From positions 62,001 to 126,000 of the forward strand of contig JAKOVQ010000053.1 of assembly GCA_029781975.1 (NCBI GenBank): a DNA stretch of 64,000 nucleotides. Reading direction: 5' to 3'. Below the pieces are notes generated by a model, which did not search any database, was not told the DNA's origin, and saw only the letters and a program-made list of their open reading frames with translations. Shown here piece by piece: positions 17,262 to 24,693 of the stretch. Every line of letters starts with the position of its first letter. The stretch's first letter is position 1. The translations under genes and the position numbers were made by a program. The DNA comes from Acidobacteriota bacterium. GTDB taxonomy: Bacteria; Acidobacteriota; Thermoanaerobaculia; UBA5066.

Positions 17262-19762
17262 GCGCGCCTCCGAGTGGCCTTCCTGCGTCCGGCCCTCCGC
17301 TCGGCGGGAGCCGCTGCCTTCGCTGCCTTCGTGGCGTTCGCCGCCTTCGCCGCCTTCGTCGTTCTCGCTGCCTTCGTCACCTTCCCCTTGCCGGGCCGGG
17401 CCGGCTTCGCGGGGACGAGGGCGGCGTCGAGGACCTCGTCCACCCGTGACGCGAAGACGAACCGGACCCCCCCGCGCAGCTCCTCCGGGATCTCCGCGAG
17501 GTCCCGCTCGTTCTGGCTCGGGAGGATCACGGTGCCGATCCCGGCTCGCCGCGCCGCGAGGACCTTCTCCTTCACCCCGCCGATCGGCAGGACCTCGCCC
17601 CGGAGGGTGATCTCGCCGGTCATCGCGACGTCGCGGCGGACGGCGCGCCCCGACAGGGCCGAGACGATGGTCGTGGCCATCGTGACGCCCGCCGACGGGC
17701 CGTCCTTCGGGATCGCCCCCTCGGGGACGTGGATGTGGAGGTCGGTCCCCTCGAACGTGTCGGGGGAGAGGCCGAACTCCGCGGCGCGCGACCGCGCCCA
17801 GGTCAGGGCGGCCTGCGCGGACTCCTTCATCACGTCCCCCAGCTGTCCGGTGAGCTGGAGGCGCCCCTTCCCCTTGACCGCGCGCGCCTCCACGATCAGG
17901 ACGTCGCCGCCGACCGCGGTCCAGGCGAGGCCCGTCGCCGCGCCGACCTCGTCGCGCGCGAGCTTCTCGTCGCTCCGGAACCGCGGGACGCCGAGGAGCG
18001 AGCGCGCCACCTCGGGCGTCACCCTCACCGGCTTCGTCTCGCCCGAGGCGAAGCGGACGGCCACCTTCCGGCAGCACGACCCGATCTCGCGCTCGAGGTT
18101 CCGGAGGCCCGCCTCGCGGGTGTACTCCTCGACGATGGTCCGGAGCCCGTCCTCCGTGAACGCGATCCCCTTGTCGCCGAGGCCGTTCTCCTTCCGCTGC
18201 TTCGGGATCAGGTGGCGAGCCGCGATGGCCAGCTTCTCCTCGAGCGTGTAGCCCGAGAGCCGGATCACCTCCATCCGGTCGAGGAAGGCCGGCTGGATCG
18301 TGTCGAGGACGTTCGCCGTCGTGATGAAGAGGACCTTCGAGAGGTCGTAGGGGACCCCCAGGTAGTGGTCTCGGAACGCCCGGTTCTGCTCGGGGTCGAG
18401 GACCTCGAGGAGGGCGGAGGAGGGGTCGCCCCGGAAGTCGGCGCCGATCTTGTCGACCTCGTCGAGGATGAAGACGGGGTTCGACGTCCCGGCCTGCGAG
18501 AGCCCCTGGATGATCCGGCCGGGGAGCGCGCCCACGTAGGTCCGGCGGTGGCCGCGGATCTCCGCCTCGTCGCGGACGCCGCCGAGCGACATCTGGACGA
18601 ACTTCCGGCCCAGCGCCCGGGCGACCGACTTCCCGAGCGAGGTCTTGCCGACGCCCGGGGGGCCGACGAAGCAGAGGATCGGCCCCTTCGACTCGGGCGC
18701 GAGCTTCCTCACGGCGAGGAACTCGAGGATCCGCTCCTTGATCTTCTCGAGGCCGTAGTGGTCCTCCTCGAGGATCTGCCGGGCGCGCGGGAGGTCGAGG
18801 TTGTCCTCGGAGACGACGCTCCAGGGAAGGCCGGTGATCCAGTCGAGGAAGGTCCGGAGCATCGCGTTCTCGGCCGAGTCCGGGTTCCCGCGCTCGAGCC
18901 GCTTCAGCTGCTTCTCGATCTCCTGCGCGGCCTCTTCCGGGACGTGCCTCTCCGCCACCTTCTTCCGGTAGGCCTCGATCTCCTCGGCCAGCTCGTCGGT
19001 CGTCCCGAGCTCCTGCTGGATCGCCTTCAGCTGCTGCCTCAGGAAGTACTCGCGCTGGCTCTTGTCGATCTCGCCGCGCGCCATCCCCGTGATCTCCTGC
19101 TGGACCGTGAGGACGCGGATCTCGCGGCGGAGGATCTCGAGGACCGCCTTCAGCCGGTCGAGCGCCGGGACGGTCTCGAGGATCTTCTGGGCCTCGTCGA
19201 GCTTCAGGTCGAGGTTCGAGGCGGCGAGGTCGGCGAGCCGCGCCGGGTCGTCGAGCCCGGCCGCGACCAGCATCACCTCGGGGGAGATCTGCTTGCCGAG
19301 GGAGACGGTCTTCTCGAGCCCCTCCTTGACGGCGCGGACCAGGGCCTCCATCTCCTCGCTCAGGCTCTTCGCCGGCTCCGGCTCGGTGACCCGGACGCAC
19401 TTGGCGCGCAGCGAGGGGGACTCCTGGACGAAGGCCTCGACCTTCATCCGGGAGAGCCCCTGGACGAGGAGCCGGACCCGGCCGTCCGGCAGCTTGAGCA
19501 TCCGCATGACCGCCGCGGCGGTCCCCATCCCGTGGAGGTCCGCCGGCGCCGGGTCCTCGACCGAGGCGTCCCTCTGGGAGACGATGAGGAGGATCCGCTG
19601 CTCCGCGAGCGCGGCGTCGACCGCCGCGATCGCCTTCTCGCGGGAGACCGAGAGCGGCACGATGACGTACGGGAAGAGGACGACGTCCTTCAGCGGCAGG
19701 ACCGGGAGGAGGTCCGGGATCTGGACGCTCTCGGCCCCGCCGAGGGTCTCCTCCGACGTCAT
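17258..19762 (-). CDS. lon: ATP-dependent protease La with a basic C-terminal tail
   Basis: Lon degrades misfolded and regulatory proteins in the cytoplasm. The 834-aa protein contains the LonN domain (~15-210), the AAA+ module with Walker A GPPGVGKTS and Walker B PVFILDEVDK, and the protease domain with catalytic Ser690 (KDGPSAGV) and Lys733 (GGVKEKV). A Lys/Ala/Arg-rich tail of about 45 residues follows the normal end (near VLDAALVP), with repeated KAAK units and a final RRKATRRRA; this is absent from standard Lon and looks like a histone-H1-type DNA-binding extension. ATG at 19762 overlaps the hsp20 stop (ATGA), linking chaperone and protease synthesis. Confidence 0.97.
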   Translation of the reverse strand: MTSEETLGGAESVQIPDLLPVLPLKDVVLFPYVIVPLSVSREKAIAAVDAALAEQRILLIVSQRDASVEDPAPADLHGMGTAAAVMRMLKLPDGRVRLLVQGLSRMKVEAFVQESPSLRAKCVRVTEPEPAKSLSEEMEALVRAVKEGLEKTVSLGKQISPEVMLVAAGLDDPARLADLAASNLDLKLDEAQKILETVPALDRLKAVLEILRREIRVLTVQQEITGMARGEIDKSQREYFLRQQLKAIQQELGTTDELAEEIEAYRKKVAERHVPEEAAQEIEKQLKRLERGNPDSAENAMLRTFLDWITGLPWSVVSEDNLDLPRARQILEEDHYGLEKIKERILEFLAVRKLAPESKGPILCFVGPPGVGKTSLGKSVARALGRKFVQMSLGGVRDEAEIRGHRRTYVGALPGRIIQGLSQAGTSNPVFILDEVDKIGADFRGDPSSALLEVLDPEQNRAFRDHYLGVPYDLSKVLFITTANVLDTIQPAFLDRMEVIRLSGYTLEEKLAIAARHLIPKQRKENGLGDKGIAFTEDGLRTIVEEYTREAGLRNLEREIGSCCRKVAVRFASGETKPVRVTPEVARSLLGVPRFRSDEKLARDEVGAATGLAWTAVGGDVLIVEARAVKGKGRLQLTGQLGDVMKESAQAALTWARSRAAEFGLSPDTFEGTDLHIHVPEGAIPKDGPSAGVTMATTIVSALSGRAVRRDVAMTGEITLRGEVLPIGGVKEKVLAARRAGIGTVILPSQNERDLAEIPEELRGGVRFVFASRVDEVLDAALVPAKPARPGKGKVTKAARTTKAAKAANATKAAKAAAPAERRAGRRKATRRRA
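17310..17382. repeat. 9-nt degenerate repeats encoding the Lon Lys/Ala tail
   Basis: About eight imperfect units of GCYGCCTTC (on the plus strand) encode the KAA repeats of the Lon C-terminus. The register is a multiple of three, so copy number could change by slippage without a frameshift. Confidence 0.6.
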
Positions 19763-20199
19763 GGCGCGCCGTGGCCGCCGGCGCCCGTCCCGCGCCGGAC
19801 GGGGCCCCGCTGGATCGGGATGAGGCGGCTGCGGCTCGCGGCGCGGCGCGGCACCTCGAGGCTGAGGAGCCCGTCGGCGTAGGACGCGCGCGCGCCGTCC
19901 GCGTCGGGATCGTCGGGGAGCTCCACCGACCGCTCGAACGGCCCGGCCGCCCGTTCCACCCGGAGGAAGACGCCGGACCCGCCGTCCGTCGGAAGCCGCT
20001 CCCCCCGCACCGACACCACGCGTCCGAGGACCTCGACGGTGGTCTTGTCGGCGACGGCCCCCGGGACCTCGAAGACGAGCCGCCAGGAGGTCCCCGTGTC
20101 GACGACGTCGACCGGGGGGACGTGGGGGGGCACGCCACCGTTCGCCGCGTGCGCGTGGTAGACGGGACGGGACGGGGGGCCGGCGGCTCGCTGCTTCAT
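19759..20199 (-). CDS. Hsp20/alpha-crystallin family small heat-shock protein
   Basis: This 146-aa ATP-independent holdase has a short N-terminal arm, an alpha-crystallin domain (~35-125; RLVFEVPGAVADKTTVEVLGRVVSVRGER, cut here by family knowledge into beta strands 2-5) and a C-terminal IPI motif matching the IxI oligomerisation signal. ATG at 20199 has a gaggagcc ribosome-binding site. It lies 20 nt downstream of nrdR and overlaps lon by ATGA, so the holdase and Lon protease are coupled. Confidence 0.92.
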   Translation of the reverse strand: MKQRAAGPPSRPVYHAHAANGGVPPHVPPVDVVDTGTSWRLVFEVPGAVADKTTVEVLGRVVSVRGERLPTDGGSGVFLRVERAAGPFERSVELPDDPDADGARASYADGLLSLEVPRRAASRSRLIPIQRGPVRRGTGAGGHGAP

Positions 20200-20219
20200 C
20201 GGCTCCTCACCTCTCCTTC

Positions 20220-20690
20220 TCACTTCGGCTCGGCCGGGACCTCGCCGAGGAGGCTCCGGACCTCGTCGACGAAGTCCCCGAGGTCCTCGAACCTCCGGTA
20301 GACGGAGGCGAACCGGACGTACGCCACGCTGTCGAGGCCGCGGAGCCGCTCCATCACGCGGCTCCCCAGCTCGGCCGTCGTCATCTCGCGGGGCTCCCGG
20401 GCCTGGAGGGCGGCCTCGAGCTCGTCGCAGAGCGCCTCGAGCGCCTGCGTCGGCACGGGGCGCTTCTCGCACGCCTTGCGGAGCCCCCGGAGGAGCTTCC
20501 CCCGGTCGAACTCCTCGCGGCGGCCGTCGCGCTTGACGACGAGGAGGGGGATCTCCTCCACGCGCTCGTACGACGTGAAGCGCCGCTGGCACGAGACGCA
20601 CTCCCGGCGCCTCCTCACGACCGCCCCCTCGCGGCTCTCGCGGGAGTCGACGACGCGATCGTCCACGGAGCCGCAGAAGGGGCACCTCAC
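20220..20690 (-). CDS. nrdR: transcriptional repressor NrdR
   Basis: NrdR is a zinc-ribbon/ATP-cone repressor of ribonucleotide reductase genes that senses dATP and ATP. The 156-aa protein starts with the CPFCG zinc knuckle, has a second CVSCQ pair near residue 32, and then the ATP-cone (VVKRDGRREEFDRGKLLRGL onward). GTG at 20690 overlaps the upstream membrane-protein stop as GTGA. No ribonucleotide reductase genes or obvious NrdR boxes are in the window, so its targets are elsewhere. Confidence 0.96.
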   Translation of the reverse strand: MRCPFCGSVDDRVVDSRESREGAVVRRRRECVSCQRRFTSYERVEEIPLLVVKRDGRREEFDRGKLLRGLRKACEKRPVPTQALEALCDELEAALQAREPREMTTAELGSRVMERLRGLDSVAYVRFASVYRRFEDLGDFVDEVRSLLGEVPAEPK

Positions 20691-21769
20691 GGCGAGAGCG
20701 TACTCCGGGCCGGGGCCTCGGGCGAGGAGCTCGCCGGCGCCGGCCCCGCGCCGGCGAGGCCCCTGAGCGACAGCCCGCTCGCCGCCAGGAAGAGGATCCC
20801 GAACAGGGTGATCGGGACGAAGGAGATCGCGTGGGCCACGAGGGCCGCGGCGGCGGCCGTCTCCGCCTTCACGGCGAAGAACCCGGTGAGGGCGTAGGCG
20901 AACGCGGTGTGGTAGCCGCCGACGCCGCCGGGCGTCGGGATCGCGAGACCGAGGACCGCCCACGTCAGGACGAAGAAGGAGACGGGATAGGGGAGCTGGA
21001 TGGCGAACGCCCGGAGGACCGCGTGGAGGACGAAGGCGTTGACGAGCCACATCGACCCGGACGTGAGGGCGACGAGGGCCGCGTCGGGCGCCGTCCGGAC
21101 GGCCGAGAGGCCCGAGAGGAACGACCGGAGGACGTCGACGACCCGGTCTGCGAAGCGGTGCGGGACGAGCCGCCGGACGACCCTCAGGAACGGCTCCGAG
21201 AGGCCGGGCCTCAGGCCGAGCGCCGTCAGGACGGCGAACGCGGCGAGCGTCCCGGACCCGACGATCCAGGCGGAGCGCCGGAGGAGCGCGAGGCGCCCCG
21301 CCTCGTCGCTGGCGAGCCCGGCGGGCGAGTACCCGCCGGCGACGAAGGCGACGAAGAGGGCGAGGACGCAGAGGAGGTCGATCAGCCTCTCGAGCCCGAT
21401 CGAGGCGAGGGCCGGGGTGAAGGGGATCCTGAGGCGCCGCGCCAGGACGGCGGGACGGACGATCTCGCCCGCCCGGGCGGGGAGGAGCGTCGTCGCCGCG
21501 AAGCCGATGCAGGTCGCCCCGAGCGACTCCATCTGCGGGACCGGCCCGGCCGGCCGGAGGAGGATCGTCCAGCGGTACGAGCGGAGCGGGATCGCCACGA
21601 GGCTGACGAGGAGGGCCGTCGCCAGCCAGCCGCGGTCCGCCGACCTCAGGGCCCCGCCGACGGCTGCGAGGTCCAGGTGACGCAGGAAGAGGTAGAGGAG
21701 GAGGGCGGCGAGGCCGATCGAAAGGCCGATCTTCCAGGCCCGCCCGGCAGACGGCGACACGCGGCGCAT
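20687..21769 (-). CDS. UPF0104/lysylphosphatidylglycerol-synthase transmembrane-domain protein
   Basis: This 360-aa protein has about eight helices and matches the flippase-like transmembrane domain of LPG synthases: SYRWTILLRP in an early loop, LLPARAGEIVRPAVLARR near residue 95, and the GVGGYHTAFAYAL motif near 300. It has no cytosolic aminoacyl-transferase domain, so a lipid-flipping or glycolipid-related role is more likely than lysyl transfer. ATG at 21769 is the first conventional start; a GTG three codons later is the alternative. It opens the nrdR-hsp20-lon-thiL run and diverges from the deacetylase-like gene. Confidence 0.85.
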   Translation of the reverse strand: MRRVSPSAGRAWKIGLSIGLAALLLYLFLRHLDLAAVGGALRSADRGWLATALLVSLVAIPLRSYRWTILLRPAGPVPQMESLGATCIGFAATTLLPARAGEIVRPAVLARRLRIPFTPALASIGLERLIDLLCVLALFVAFVAGGYSPAGLASDEAGRLALLRRSAWIVGSGTLAAFAVLTALGLRPGLSEPFLRVVRRLVPHRFADRVVDVLRSFLSGLSAVRTAPDAALVALTSGSMWLVNAFVLHAVLRAFAIQLPYPVSFFVLTWAVLGLAIPTPGGVGGYHTAFAYALTGFFAVKAETAAAAALVAHAISFVPITLFGILFLAASGLSLRGLAGAGPAPASSSPEAPARSTLSP

Positions 21770-21806
21770 GGTAGCCCACGCGGCCGCCCGCGTCCGTGGA
21801 CCGGAC

Positions 21807-21812
21807 GATAAT
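21807..21812 (+). promoter_or_regulatory. candidate -10 of a leaderless promoter (deacetylase-like gene)
   Basis: GATAAT lies 8 nt before GTG 21821 in a 51-bp divergent gap. There is no Shine-Dalgarno before that start. Confidence 0.45.
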
Positions 21813-21820
21813 CTTCGTCC

Positions 21821-22801
21821 GTGGGCCGGTTCGCCCTCTACCACGACCCGCTCGTCCTCGAGCACGGGACGGGGCGCTTCCATCCCGAGGGACCGGGGCG
21901 GGTCGCGGCCTGCGTGGCCCGGCTCTCGGGGGAAGGGTTCCTCCCGGAGGCGCCCCCGTCCCCGTCGCGGACCCGCCGCGCGATCGAGAGGGTCCACGCC
22001 GCGCCCTACGTCGAGAGGCTCCGGGAAGCGTCGGAGGCGGCGCCCGACGGCTTCCCCCGGGACCAGGCCTTCACGTTCTTCGACTCGCCCGACAACGCGG
22101 CCTCCGCGGCGACCTTCGACGCCGCCGTCCGGGCGGTGGGGCTCTCCCTGGCCGCCTCCGACGCCGTCCTGGCGGGGGAGGCGCGGAGCGCGTTCGTCGC
22201 GGTGCGCCCCCCCGGGCACCACGCGCGGGCGCGGTCGGCCATGGGCTTCTGCTTCCTCAACGCGGTCGCCGTCGTCGCGCGCGACCTGGTCGAGGAGCGG
22301 GGCGTCTCGCGCGTCCTCGTCGCCGACTTCGACGTCCACCACGGGAACGGCACGCAGGAGACCTTCTGGGAGGACGGGCGGGTCGCCTTCCTCTCGGTTC
22401 ACCGGTACCCGTTCTACCCGGGGACCGGAGGGGCGGACGAGACGGGGGCCGGGCGCGGCGCCGGCCTCACGAGGAACGTCCCCCTCCCGGCCGGGTCGGA
22501 CGACGCGTCGTACGCGGGCGGCTTCGTCGCCGCCCTCGAGGAGCTGGCCGACCGCTTCAGGCCCGAGGTCGTCCTCGTCAGCGCCGGATTCGACGCCCAC
22601 GTCAGGGACCCGCTCGGGGGGATGGCCGTGACCGCCGAGGGGTACCACGCGATGGTGACGGCCCTCCGATCGGTGGCCGGCGCCCACGCCGACGGACGCC
22701 TCGTCGCCCTCCTGGAGGGGGGGTACGACCACCAGGGAACCGCCGAGGGGGCCCTGACCCTCGCCCGGGTCCTGGCGGACGGGGGCGAAACGACTCATTG
22801 A
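21821..22801 (+). CDS. class II-like histone deacetylase family hydrolase
   Basis: This 326-aa zinc amidohydrolase has all arginase/deacetylase-fold signatures: HPEGPGR near residue 21, the charge-relay PGHHAR (H133, H134), zinc ligands D171 and H173 (DFDVHHGNGT) and D258 (SAGFDAH), and the C-terminal LEGGYD tyrosine. Bacterial members include acetylpolyamine amidohydrolases, acetoin-utilisation AcuC and protein lysine deacetylases. The GFCFLNAVAV and HRYPFYPGTG segments are closest to the class II/HdaH type, but the acyl substrate is unknown. GTG start at 21821. Its stop codon overlaps the -35 of the next gene's promoter. Confidence 0.93.
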   Translation: MGRFALYHDPLVLEHGTGRFHPEGPGRVAACVARLSGEGFLPEAPPSPSRTRRAIERVHAAPYVERLREASEAAPDGFPRDQAFTFFDSPDNAASAATFDAAVRAVGLSLAASDAVLAGEARSAFVAVRPPGHHARARSAMGFCFLNAVAVVARDLVEERGVSRVLVADFDVHHGNGTQETFWEDGRVAFLSVHRYPFYPGTGGADETGAGRGAGLTRNVPLPAGSDDASYAGGFVAALEELADRFRPEVVLVSAGFDAHVRDPLGGMAVTAEGYHAMVTALRSVAGAHADGRLVALLEGGYDHQGTAEGALTLARVLADGGETTH

Positions 22802-22827
22802 CGGCCGTTTGGGGGCAGTCCTAGAAT
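22798..22827 (+). promoter_or_regulatory. sigma-70-type promoter of the repeat surface protein
   Basis: TTGACG at 22798-22803 and TAGAAT at 22822-22827 are separated by 18 nt and are the best -35/-10 pair I found. They imply a 5' untranslated region of about 90 nt before ATG 22925. The -35 begins in the preceding gene's stop region. Confidence 0.65.
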
Positions 22828-22924
22828 CTCTCGTCAAAGACAGCGCCCTCGAGTTTCCGGAGCCGGACCGACACGAGTCGTCACCCGAGAACCTGAGGCC
22901 GCGTGGATCGACGGAGGAAGACCG

Positions 22925-24616
22925 ATGAAGCTCAAGGCTGTAGTCCTCCCGGTGATGGTGGCGGTCGTGGGCCTTTCTTCCGCTCCGGTGGCCGCCCAGT
23001 GCCCGACGGATGGGTGCCCGGCCCAGACGATCGGGACCATCGAGGCTCCCGCCGAGGGCGCGCTCGTCTCCGGATACGTCCGCGTCGCGGGCTTCGCGCT
23101 GGACGGGAACCTCGTCTCGAACGTTGACCTCTACATCGACGGGACGGACGAGGCGAACCGCGTGACGCCGGCGGGAGGGGCGAACATCAACCTCCCGCGC
23201 CCCGACGTCACCCAGGCCTTCCCGAACTACGCGGGAACGCCGGGGAAGGACCCCGGGTTCCAGATGTCCTTCAAGGCGGCCAACTACGCGAACGGGTCGC
23301 ACCGCCTCTACGTCAGGATCACCGACGTCACCGGCTGCTGCTACTTCCTCGAGCCGCGGACGGTGCGGATCGACAACTCCCGGAACCAGGCGCCGTTCGG
23401 CCAGCTCGACTTCCCGCAGGCGGACTCGTCCGTGAACAGCAACGGGGTCCTTCAGGTGGCGGGCTGGGCCCTCGACGACAAGGCCGTCGACCACGTCGAC
23501 GTCTTCATCGACGGCCTGATCGAGCGGCAGGCGGTCCTCGGCGTGAGCCGGCCCGACGTCGCCGGCTACTTCCCGAACGTCCCCGAGGCGATCAACTCCG
23601 GCTTCGTCATCTTCATCGACTCGACCCGGCTCACCAACGGAGTCCACACGGTGACGGTGAAGGTCACCGACAACCAGGGGCAGCAGGGCCTCCTCGGGAC
23701 CCGCCGCTTCCAGGTCTTCAACAACGCCCCGAACCTCCCGCCGTTCGGCGTGGTCGAGTACCCCCTCACCCAGGCCACCTGGTTCGGGAACTGCCTCTCC
23801 TTCCAGCCGGGCCTCCCCTCCGGGAGCCCGGGTGAGATCCGCGACCCCCGCTACCTGATGTTCGTGAACGGGTGGGCGCTCGACACGTCGGTCTACCAGG
23901 AGCGCGGCGGCGTCTCGCACGTCTTCCTCGAGGTCGACGGCGTCGTCATCAAGGACACGCGCGGCGCGTACGGGACCCTCGGCTGCCGGCGGGAGTTCAA
24001 CCTCGGGAACGCCCTCGTCGACTGCTACGGCTTCTACCGCCCCGACGTCGAGCAGCTCTACCCCGGCTTCCCGCAGTCCACCTACCCCGGCTTCAGCTTC
24101 GCGGTCGACGTCGGCCTCCTCGTCACCGAGAAGGGCTTCAAGGAAGGGAACCACATCCTCCAGGTCAAGGCGGTCGACAAGGAGGACAACCAGACCCTCC
24201 TGAAGGAGCTCCCGGTCACGTTCGAGTGCGCGACCGGCCAGTACGACCCGCCGCCCCTCGGCTACGTCGACGACCCGACCAACTACAAGTTCATCAACGG
24301 CATCTACCCGGTGATCGGGTGGGCCCTGGACCTCGACACGGTCATGCGCGTCCGGGTCCTGGTCGACGGCGTCCCGCAGGTCGACGCGGTCCGCGGCGTC
24401 GACTACGCCGAGTACGGGCTCCCGAGCCCGGACGTCGAGGCGGTCTACCCGGCCTACCCGCAGAAGGCGAACGCCCGGTGGCGCTTCTACCTCGACACGA
24501 CCAAGCTCGCCAACAGCGAGCACGACCTGATGGTCGAGGTCTGGGACATGCGCTACCACAAGCTCTCGGCGGGCGTCCGCCGGTTCATCGTCAACAACAA
24601 CACGCTGGTCCGGTAA
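22925..24616 (+). CDS. secreted protein of four Ig-like GWALD/RPDV repeats
   Basis: This 563-aa exported protein has a signal peptide (KLK, hydrophobic core, cleavage after APVAAQ near residue 25). Four modules follow, at about 35-150, 155-270, 275-435 and 440-560. Each has a GWALD or GFALD strand, a V-D-(V/L)-x-I/V-DG strand, an (R/S)PDV turn, an aromatic-P-x-x-P stretch and an L-x-N-(G/S)-x-H strand. The third module is expanded with extra cysteines. Similar RPDV...YP repeats occur in large secreted actinobacterial wall proteins. No enzyme domain or anchor is visible, so it is probably a structural or binding protein. It has a strong ggaggaag site, its own promoter and a terminator. Confidence 0.85.
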   Translation: MKLKAVVLPVMVAVVGLSSAPVAAQCPTDGCPAQTIGTIEAPAEGALVSGYVRVAGFALDGNLVSNVDLYIDGTDEANRVTPAGGANINLPRPDVTQAFPNYAGTPGKDPGFQMSFKAANYANGSHRLYVRITDVTGCCYFLEPRTVRIDNSRNQAPFGQLDFPQADSSVNSNGVLQVAGWALDDKAVDHVDVFIDGLIERQAVLGVSRPDVAGYFPNVPEAINSGFVIFIDSTRLTNGVHTVTVKVTDNQGQQGLLGTRRFQVFNNAPNLPPFGVVEYPLTQATWFGNCLSFQPGLPSGSPGEIRDPRYLMFVNGWALDTSVYQERGGVSHVFLEVDGVVIKDTRGAYGTLGCRREFNLGNALVDCYGFYRPDVEQLYPGFPQSTYPGFSFAVDVGLLVTEKGFKEGNHILQVKAVDKEDNQTLLKELPVTFECATGQYDPPPLGYVDDPTNYKFINGIYPVIGWALDLDTVMRVRVLVDGVPQVDAVRGVDYAEYGLPSPDVEAVYPAYPQKANARWRFYLDTTKLANSEHDLMVEVWDMRYHKLSAGVRRFIVNNNTLVR

Positions 24617-24661
24617 GCCCGGCCCCGCGGGGCGTCCCGCGGCCGCTCCCTGAACCCGCCC

Positions 24662-24693
24662 CCGGCCCCGCTCGCGCGGGGCCGGTCGTTTTT
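24662..24693 (+). terminator. intrinsic terminator of the repeat-protein gene
   Basis: A perfect 10-bp stem (CCGGCCCCGC / GCGGGGCCGG) with the loop TCGC is followed by TCG and five Ts. It is the only textbook rho-independent terminator seen in the window. It lies just before the stop of the convergent helicase gene. Confidence 0.88.

Noticed and set aside
20220-21820. NrdR boxes or a heat-shock (CIRCE or sigma-32) promoter near the nrdR-hsp20-lon run
   Set aside because: I looked for paired ATATAT-like boxes and CIRCE inverted repeats upstream of these genes and saw none.
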